From Bacteroidales bacterium (GTDB lineage: Bacteria > Bacteroidota > Bacteroidia > Bacteroidales > UBA932): a DNA stretch of 64,000 nucleotides. Both the position numbers and the translations under genes were made by a program. Positions 58,960 to 64,000 of the stretch are shown piece by piece (the first letter of the stretch is position 1; every line of letters begins with the position of its first letter). The stretch lies in the NCBI GenBank assembly GCA_017458265.1, contig JAFTFV010000040.1, forward strand, positions 62,001-126,000, in the 5' to 3' direction. The notes beneath the pieces are model-generated. The model saw nothing but the letters and a program-made list of their open reading frames with translations, was not told the DNA's origin and did not search any database.

Positions 58960-60438
58960 ATGAAAATGGGAATCATATCGGCACTGACTCTTGCGGCGGC
59001 CCTCTTTGCGGCCTCCTGCTCTACTGGTGAAAAGACGTACGCTCTTCCTGAAGTTTACAAGGAAGACGGCTCCTCTTCCGGCGGGGTGACTCCCGGCGAA
59101 GTTGAACCCCCGCATGTTGTCAGGGCGAGAAAGGACAACAACTCTTCCTGGGGAGAATATGAAGCGGTAACGATTGACCGTATTCAGGGATTTGCCCCTT
59201 CGGCCGAACCGGAACTGGATCAATACGGCGGGTGGAAAGTGGCGCAGCTTGAAGCTACGGGATTCTTCCGCGTTCAGGAGTATGCGGGCCGATGGTGGCT
59301 GGTCACTCCGGAAGGACACCTCTATATCAGTAAAGGGGTTGCGGTGTTCAGCCAGGGCGGCTCTGACCGCCAGGCTGCGGCCCTTGCAGAAAAGTTCGGC
59401 AGCGTCAGCGCATGGGCCCGCGAGGAAAGCGGCCGCCTTCGCGAGAACGGCTTCAACTCTCTTGGCGCATGGTCCAACGTGGGCACCGTAAGGAGTCTTA
59501 GCGTGAAAACACCATACACCGTCATAGTGAGCCCGATGGGCAGTTTCAACGGCTTTGTAAAGAAGGAATGGCCAAATGCAAGCTATGGCTGGGAAGGATA
59601 TCCCGAAGACTTTGCTTTTGTCTTTGATCCTCGTTTCGATACATACGTGGACGAGGCCATAAGGACTGTTGCCACTTACGCATCTGATCCTTACTGCATA
59701 GGCTATTTCATCGACAATGAAATACCCTGGAAGCAGTATGCCCTTGAGCGCTGTCTTCAGCGATTCCCTGCTGACAACGTAAATCACATAGCTGCTCAGG
59801 AGTGGCTGGATGCCCGCAAAAACAAGGTGGGTGCAACCCTTTCCGAAGCCACGGCCGAGGACAAGCGCGCCTTCATCGCTTATTGCCTCGAAACTTATCT
59901 TAAGAAAGTTACCGAGAGGCTTCGTTACTATGATGCCAACCATCTCTTCCTCGGATGCCGTTTCAACCAGTGGAACTATGAACTTATCAATGATGAGATT
60001 TTCAAGGTGGCAGGCAAGTATATGGATGTGATTTCCATCAATCACTATCAGAAATGGCAACCTGACCAGACTGCCATGCAGAACTGGTACAGTTGGTCAG
60101 GGAAGCCTTTCCTTGTTACCGAGTTCTATACAAAGGGGATGGATTCCGGCCTTGGAAATACAACCGGAGCAGGATGGATTGTTCCCGAACAGAAGGACAG
60201 GGGTTATTTTTACCAGAACTTCGTGAACGAACTCATCAAGTCAAAGACATGTGTGGGCTGGCACTGGTTCACGTACATGGATAATGACCCCGAGAACCCC
60301 AATTCGGATGCTTCCAACAAGGATTCCAACAAGGGAATCGTTTCCTGGGATTTCCAGACTTATACTCCTCTCCTTGAGAGCATGAATGAGATCAACCACC
60401 AGGTATATCAGCTGGCCCGTTTCTATGACAATCAGTAG
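58960..60438 (+). CDS. Clan GH-A glycoside hydrolase lipoprotein, agarase-like
   Basis: 492 residues from ATG 58960, giving lipobox FAASC; the longer reading overlaps the previous gene. After a linker the catalytic part begins GRWWLVTPEGHLYISKGV, a phrase typical of GH50-like agarases and related enzymes. The acid/base is likely in GYFIDNEIPW, and the nucleophile in PFLVTEFYTKG; both lie at the ends of predicted strands 4 and 7. It ends shortly after WHWFTYMDND. It would cut the polysaccharide outside the cell before SusCD import. The precise family (GH50-like or another GH-A) and substrate are uncertain. Confidence 0.75.
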   Translation: MKMGIISALTLAAALFAASCSTGEKTYALPEVYKEDGSSSGGVTPGEVEPPHVVRARKDNNSSWGEYEAVTIDRIQGFAPSAEPELDQYGGWKVAQLEATGFFRVQEYAGRWWLVTPEGHLYISKGVAVFSQGGSDRQAAALAEKFGSVSAWAREESGRLRENGFNSLGAWSNVGTVRSLSVKTPYTVIVSPMGSFNGFVKKEWPNASYGWEGYPEDFAFVFDPRFDTYVDEAIRTVATYASDPYCIGYFIDNEIPWKQYALERCLQRFPADNVNHIAAQEWLDARKNKVGATLSEATAEDKRAFIAYCLETYLKKVTERLRYYDANHLFLGCRFNQWNYELINDEIFKVAGKYMDVISINHYQKWQPDQTAMQNWYSWSGKPFLVTEFYTKGMDSGLGNTTGAGWIVPEQKDRGYFYQNFVNELIKSKTCVGWHWFTYMDNDPENPNSDASNKDSNKGIVSWDFQTYTPLLESMNEINHQVYQLARFYDNQ

Positions 60439-60442
60439 GCTT

Positions 60443-61798
60443 ATGAGAAACAGATTCTTAGTATTCATGACGCTGGCCGCCGCTCTTGTTGTTTCATGCA
60501 GAGTAGACGTAGAGCCAACTGTATATACTGCGCCAAAGGTGAACTATTCAACTGACGGCCCCATTACAGTAAGCGTAGGAGAGAAAGTGACTCTGGACGC
60601 TACCGTAACAGATGGCGACAGGCTCACCTTAGGATGGTATGTAAATGACGTCCTGGAGGCTTCTACGGCGCATTTTGAGTACGTTTTCAAGACCGCAGGC
60701 AACTATAGTGTCCGCTTTGAGGCCAGAAACGGTGCCGGCAAGGCAGAGAAGACTTTCGCTGTTACCGTTAACGATATATTCAAAGCCCATCTTTCTGTGG
60801 GGGATTCTACGGCTATCCGCCGCACGCAGCTCCAGACTCTGAAGGTCATGGCTATCGTTGACGCCGGCTCCGGAGTTGAACATGAATGGCAGGTGGACGG
60901 CAAGGTTGAATCCACTGATGCCTATTTCAATACATTCGTACTGCAGGAGGTCAAGACATACCGCGTTGCATATCGCGGCCATAACGCTGCCGGCAGCTTT
61001 ACACACGAGTTTGACGTTAACGTTGATGAAACCCGCCTCACCATGACATGGTCTGTGCTGGATGCCGTTGTAACATTGAACGAGGGAGAAACCCTCGAGA
61101 TTGTTTCTACTGCAATTTACGGCGGTTCCGGGCTCCAGAGCACATGGACTCTTGACGGAGAGACCATTTCAACCGAGAAGGACCTCAGCTACAAGTTCTC
61201 CCTGTCGGGAGAGCATGACCTCAGATATAGCGCAGTTAATGCCAAGGGCGAAACTGCATTCAGGAGCTGGCTCGTGAATGTCCTGAGCAGCGGGTTCCTC
61301 ATTGACGACTTCGAAAACATCTCCGACCTGTCCTCCTGGTGGAACCGCAACGAGAACCAGCCCGGCGTCCAACTTGCCCCCAACCCTGATCCCACAGGCG
61401 TCAATACAAGTGAGCATGTCATGAGCGACCAGGTTTCCGGTACAGGCGGAACCTCCGGCTACTTTAACCTGAAACTCTCCGTCCTTGCTTCTTCCAAGGG
61501 TATCGATGTGAGCAAGTATAACGGAGTGCGCATCAAGATTCATCTTGGCAATTCCAATTACTATCCAAGGATAGAGTATGCAGGAACAAAGTATGCCCCG
61601 GTAACCCCTGCACAGAGGGGCAACAAGTGGGAAATTCTGGATTTCCGCTTCCCGTCCAACTTTGAGTCCGGAAAGAACATCACCTTCCGTCCCATGCTTC
61701 AGGAGGACGGAAGCAATATCCCTTCCGGCGCAGTTAGCGATACCAATCCCAGAATCATCTACATTGATGATGTTGAATTCCTTGAAAGCAATCTTTAG
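60443..61798 (+). CDS. PKD-repeat lipoprotein with C-terminal jelly-roll-like domain (first copy)
   Basis: 451 residues from ATG 60443. Lipobox VVSC. Three PKD-like repeats are visible (VSVGEKVTLDATVTDG with YVFKTAGNYSVRFEARNGAG; VEHEWQVDGK; GSGLQSTWTLDGE with KFSLSGEHDLRYSAVNAKG). From about residue 290 a beta-sandwich begins FLIDDFENISDLSSWWNRNE and ends RIIYIDDVEFLE, like family carbohydrate-binding modules. It is probably a surface glycan-binding protein. It lies 4 bp after the hydrolase gene and is paralogous to the next gene. Confidence 0.8.
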   Translation: MRNRFLVFMTLAAALVVSCRVDVEPTVYTAPKVNYSTDGPITVSVGEKVTLDATVTDGDRLTLGWYVNDVLEASTAHFEYVFKTAGNYSVRFEARNGAGKAEKTFAVTVNDIFKAHLSVGDSTAIRRTQLQTLKVMAIVDAGSGVEHEWQVDGKVESTDAYFNTFVLQEVKTYRVAYRGHNAAGSFTHEFDVNVDETRLTMTWSVLDAVVTLNEGETLEIVSTAIYGGSGLQSTWTLDGETISTEKDLSYKFSLSGEHDLRYSAVNAKGETAFRSWLVNVLSSGFLIDDFENISDLSSWWNRNENQPGVQLAPNPDPTGVNTSEHVMSDQVSGTGGTSGYFNLKLSVLASSKGIDVSKYNGVRIKIHLGNSNYYPRIEYAGTKYAPVTPAQRGNKWEILDFRFPSNFESGKNITFRPMLQEDGSNIPSGAVSDTNPRIIYIDDVEFLESNL

Positions 61799-61801
61799 AA
61801 T

Positions 61802-63226
61802 ATGAAAGACTATAGATATCTGCTTGCTCTTGCCGCCTCGGCACTCTTTGCCTGCACGCCCAAGGAGGTTGAGACAGAACTTCCGGAAGTGCAGCCGCAG
61901 GTAGAGTATTCCGTTACGGAGAACACCATGTCCGTGCCGGTGGATGCCGGTATAGAATTCGGCGCCAGGATCACTTCTGAGGGCCCCGTGTCCTGCGAAT
62001 GGAAGGTCAATGACAACGTTGTTGCCACAACCCCCACTTTCGTATATGTTTTCGACCATGTGGGGCAGTATAAGGTGGATTTCAGGGCATTCAACAAGGC
62101 CGGAAGTGCAGGTAAAACCTACACTGTCACCGTCGTAGGCATTCCTCTTGAGATTACATTTACTCCCGAAGGAAGCACGGTAAACTGTGTGATGCTTGAG
62201 GATATAGTTTTCAAGGCCGATGTGACAGCCGGCTCCAAGGGTGTCGAGCACAAGTGGAGCGTTGACGGGGAAGAGGCTGGAACAGATGCCGCCTTCACCT
62301 TCCACGTCCCCGCCGCCGGAGAGTATACCGTAACGTATTACGGCCATAATTTCGACGAATTCGAGCTCTCCCGCACATGGACAGTCATCGCCGATGAACT
62401 TCCTCTGGATATTGCCCTGTCCAACCCGGATGCCACAATCACTTGTGCAGAGGGTACGGAAATCACCCTCTCTGCCAATGTCCTCAACGGTGGCCGCGGC
62501 ATAGTCCACAGCTGGAAACTTGACGGGGTGGAAGTATCGACATCGGCAAGTATGTCCCATACCTTTGAGACGCCGGGAGAATACGGAATCTCCTATGATG
62601 CCAGAAATGGCAAGGGAGAGACCTTCTCCCATACCTGGGCCGTTACGGTGACAGAACTCAATACCGAGATAACCCACATGTACATGAACTTTGAAGACGG
62701 TGTCACGCCTTCCAACATTTCAGGAAACAATGTCGGCGGCGCTCCCGCCTGGAGCGTGGTTCCCAACCCTTATCCTACAGCCACCAATCCCAGTTCCTAT
62801 GTCCTTGTGGACAACATGCATACTGCTACTTGGGGCACTTCTGGATACATGGATGTCAAGAATATTTCAGTTGACGGAAAGGCAAACTCCACCATCCTTA
62901 GGATAAAGGCCTATCAGGGCGCCAATGCATACTTCCCGTACATGGATATCTTCATTAACGGCCAGCAGCGCAAGCTCCCCAACAAGGTTAACGGTGTCGA
63001 GATAACAGACTCATCGGCAGCCGTTTATACAGGCCTTCTGAAGACCGATGACTGGAATATTCTGGAGTACTATGCTTCTTCCGTAGGTGCCGAGAATTTC
63101 AGCGGCCTCAACCAGATCCAGCTGCGCCCGTTCTCCCTGTGGGGCGGCGGCAGTTCCGGCGCCACCCCCAACGAAACAGACAACACCAAGGTGGTCTGGT
63201 TCGACGACATTGAATTTGTAGAATAA
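61802..63226 (+). CDS. PKD-repeat lipoprotein with C-terminal jelly-roll-like domain (second copy)
   Basis: 474 residues. Lipobox LFAC. It has the same build as the previous product: three PKD-like repeats (VSCEWKVNDNV, VEHKWSVDGEEAGTD, IVHSWKLDGVEVSTS) and a C-terminal beta-sandwich starting MYMNFEDGVTPSNISG and ending WFDDIEFVE. The two genes are separated by 3 bp, so a tandem duplication followed by divergence is likely. Two different binding faces would let one locus recognise related glycans. No catalytic residues are seen. Confidence 0.8.
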   Translation: MKDYRYLLALAASALFACTPKEVETELPEVQPQVEYSVTENTMSVPVDAGIEFGARITSEGPVSCEWKVNDNVVATTPTFVYVFDHVGQYKVDFRAFNKAGSAGKTYTVTVVGIPLEITFTPEGSTVNCVMLEDIVFKADVTAGSKGVEHKWSVDGEEAGTDAAFTFHVPAAGEYTVTYYGHNFDEFELSRTWTVIADELPLDIALSNPDATITCAEGTEITLSANVLNGGRGIVHSWKLDGVEVSTSASMSHTFETPGEYGISYDARNGKGETFSHTWAVTVTELNTEITHMYMNFEDGVTPSNISGNNVGGAPAWSVVPNPYPTATNPSSYVLVDNMHTATWGTSGYMDVKNISVDGKANSTILRIKAYQGANAYFPYMDIFINGQQRKLPNKVNGVEITDSSAAVYTGLLKTDDWNILEYYASSVGAENFSGLNQIQLRPFSLWGGGSSGATPNETDNTKVVWFDDIEFVE

Positions 63227-63247
63227 ATTACATATAAACGCGTTATT

Positions 63248-64000
63248 ATGAAAACACTAAAATTATGTTCTGTAGTTCTTGCTTCGCTGGCATTGGCTGC
63301 TTGTGGCAAGAATGAAAGTGCAGAGGCCGATAAAGCCCCGGGCACAGTTAGAGTAACACTGGAAGCAAGTGTTCCGCAATCAGCCGATGATACAAAGGCA
63401 AATGTGGATAATGCCTCCGGTAATTTCACATGGGCAACCGGTGATGCTATTGCTGTATATACATCGGATGGTGTGTTCACTAAGTTTGTTTTGGCAGATG
63501 GCTATAATGGTAAAGCTAATGGAGTGTTCCATGCAGACCTTGCCGAGGGTGTCAGCATTGTTGTCGACAATGGCGTCGCTGTTTATCCCTTTTCTGCGGC
63601 AGGCGGGTATGATACGGCAACTCACGAAGTAACTTATAACCTCCCCACTTCTTATTCGTGGAATAAAGATTGGAAGAACAGGTCATATCCTGCGATGTAT
63701 GCAAATGTTGCTGGTGGCGACATTACATTCCATCATCTGGGCGGTATAGTTCGCATTCCAATTACAGATCTGGCAACAGACGGTTCTTTGGTGAGGTTTT
63801 TCTCGGAGGATAAACGTATTACAGGTGCATTTACATTTGATCTTGATGATACGATTCCTCAAATCACAGCTCAGGACATGAGTGGCGAGAGCACTGTAGA
63901 CTTTACTTTTACCAAACCTGATAAAACAGGATCTTCATGGGTGTTCAATTTGCCAATCCCGGCCGGCGACTATTCAAAGTGGACCATCAAAACATACAAA
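63248..64000 (+). CDS. Fimbrillin-like lipoprotein, 3' end beyond window
   Basis: ATG 63248 opens a frame of 251 codons that is still open at the last base. The signal peptide ends LAACG. The visible part has the fimbrillin/Mfa-like N-terminal plan: DDTKANVDNASGNFTWATGD, AIAVYTSDGVFTKF, GVAVYPFSAAGGYD and VTFHHLGGIVRIPI-like strands. It is 21 bp after the second PKD gene on the same strand, but is more AT-rich and may be a separate unit. The function beyond a surface location cannot be told from the part seen. Confidence 0.8.
   Translation, partial: MKTLKLCSVVLASLALAACGKNESAEADKAPGTVRVTLEASVPQSADDTKANVDNASGNFTWATGDAIAVYTSDGVFTKFVLADGYNGKANGVFHADLAEGVSIVVDNGVAVYPFSAAGGYDTATHEVTYNLPTSYSWNKDWKNRSYPAMYANVAGGDITFHHLGGIVRIPITDLATDGSLVRFFSEDKRITGAFTFDLDDTIPQITAQDMSGESTVDFTFTKPDKTGSSWVFNLPIPAGDYSKWTIKTYK

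Noticed and set aside
58741..60060. Open frame of about 440 codons antisense to the GH-A hydrolase
   Set aside because: Shadow of the hydrolase gene; the + strand frame carries signal peptide and catalytic motifs.
61169..62677. Open frame of about 500 codons antisense to the two PKD genes
   Set aside because: It spans two real genes and their junction, and the translation has no domain pattern.

Overview
The window looks like chromosomal DNA of a gut- or rumen-type member of the Bacteroidales, probably uncultured. The evidence is two tandem SusC/SusD pairs, many lipoproteins with fimbrillin-like N-termini, promoters of the Bacteroidota type (-33 TTTG, -7 TAnnTTTG) and few Shine-Dalgarno sites. 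By eye the GC content is slightly above 50%. I see no rRNA, tRNA, CRISPR array or complete insertion sequence.

Layout. 1-7.8 kb: a co-oriented surface/phosphatase operon (GLUG lipoproteins, a phosphodiesterase, a HAD + histidine-phosphatase fusion, a short Tyr/Pro-motif peptide, a fimbrillin + EEP-nuclease fusion). 7.8-11 kb: GH3 and GH43 glycosidases. 11-15.2 kb: aspS-murB-murA. 15.2-18.4 kb: a low-GC envelope protein and an ECF-sigma operon flanked by DUF4252 genes. 18.3-34.2 kb: almost the whole diaminopimelate/lysine route (dapF, a candidate aminotransferase, asd, an M20 deacylase, dapB, dapA, dapD, thrA). Interspersed in it are a DUF3990/XRE toxin-antitoxin-like pair, a GH31 enzyme and a compact guaB-guaA-deaminase operon. 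34.2-39.4 kb: a TPR-LuxR regulator, two short-peptide/lipoprotein pairs, and a decayed stretch with palindromes. 39.4-43.9 kb: cdaA-mutS2-yraN and a degenerate mannose-1-phosphate guanylyltransferase. 43.9-45.6 kb: a tripartite HipBST module wedged between the truncated guanylyltransferase and the tail of a cysE-like gene. 45.6-64 kb: a polysaccharide utilisation locus with a divergently transcribed propeller/LuxR regulator, two SusC/SusD pairs, a DUF1735 lipoprotein, a clan GH-A hydrolase, two PKD lipoproteins, and the start of a fimbrillin-like gene.

Most unusual signals. (1) A palindromic repeat of about 80-90 bp sits in frame inside three enzyme genes (murB, dapF, the M20 deacylase), reminiscent of Rickettsia palindromic elements. 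(2) The octamer TGCCGATG/CATCGGCA is strongly over-represented on both strands. (3) The HipBST module lies at what looks like a replacement scar. (4) IMP dehydrogenase lacks CBS domains and GMP synthase lacks its glutaminase domain, in one operon. (5) Short peptides sharing a Y..P motif lie directly upstream of three lipoprotein genes. (6) Several genes have a perfect -7 box only 4-8 nt before the ATG, which suggests leaderless transcripts.

All calls come from reading the sequence and from knowledge of the families. No searches were run, and motif counts were made by eye.
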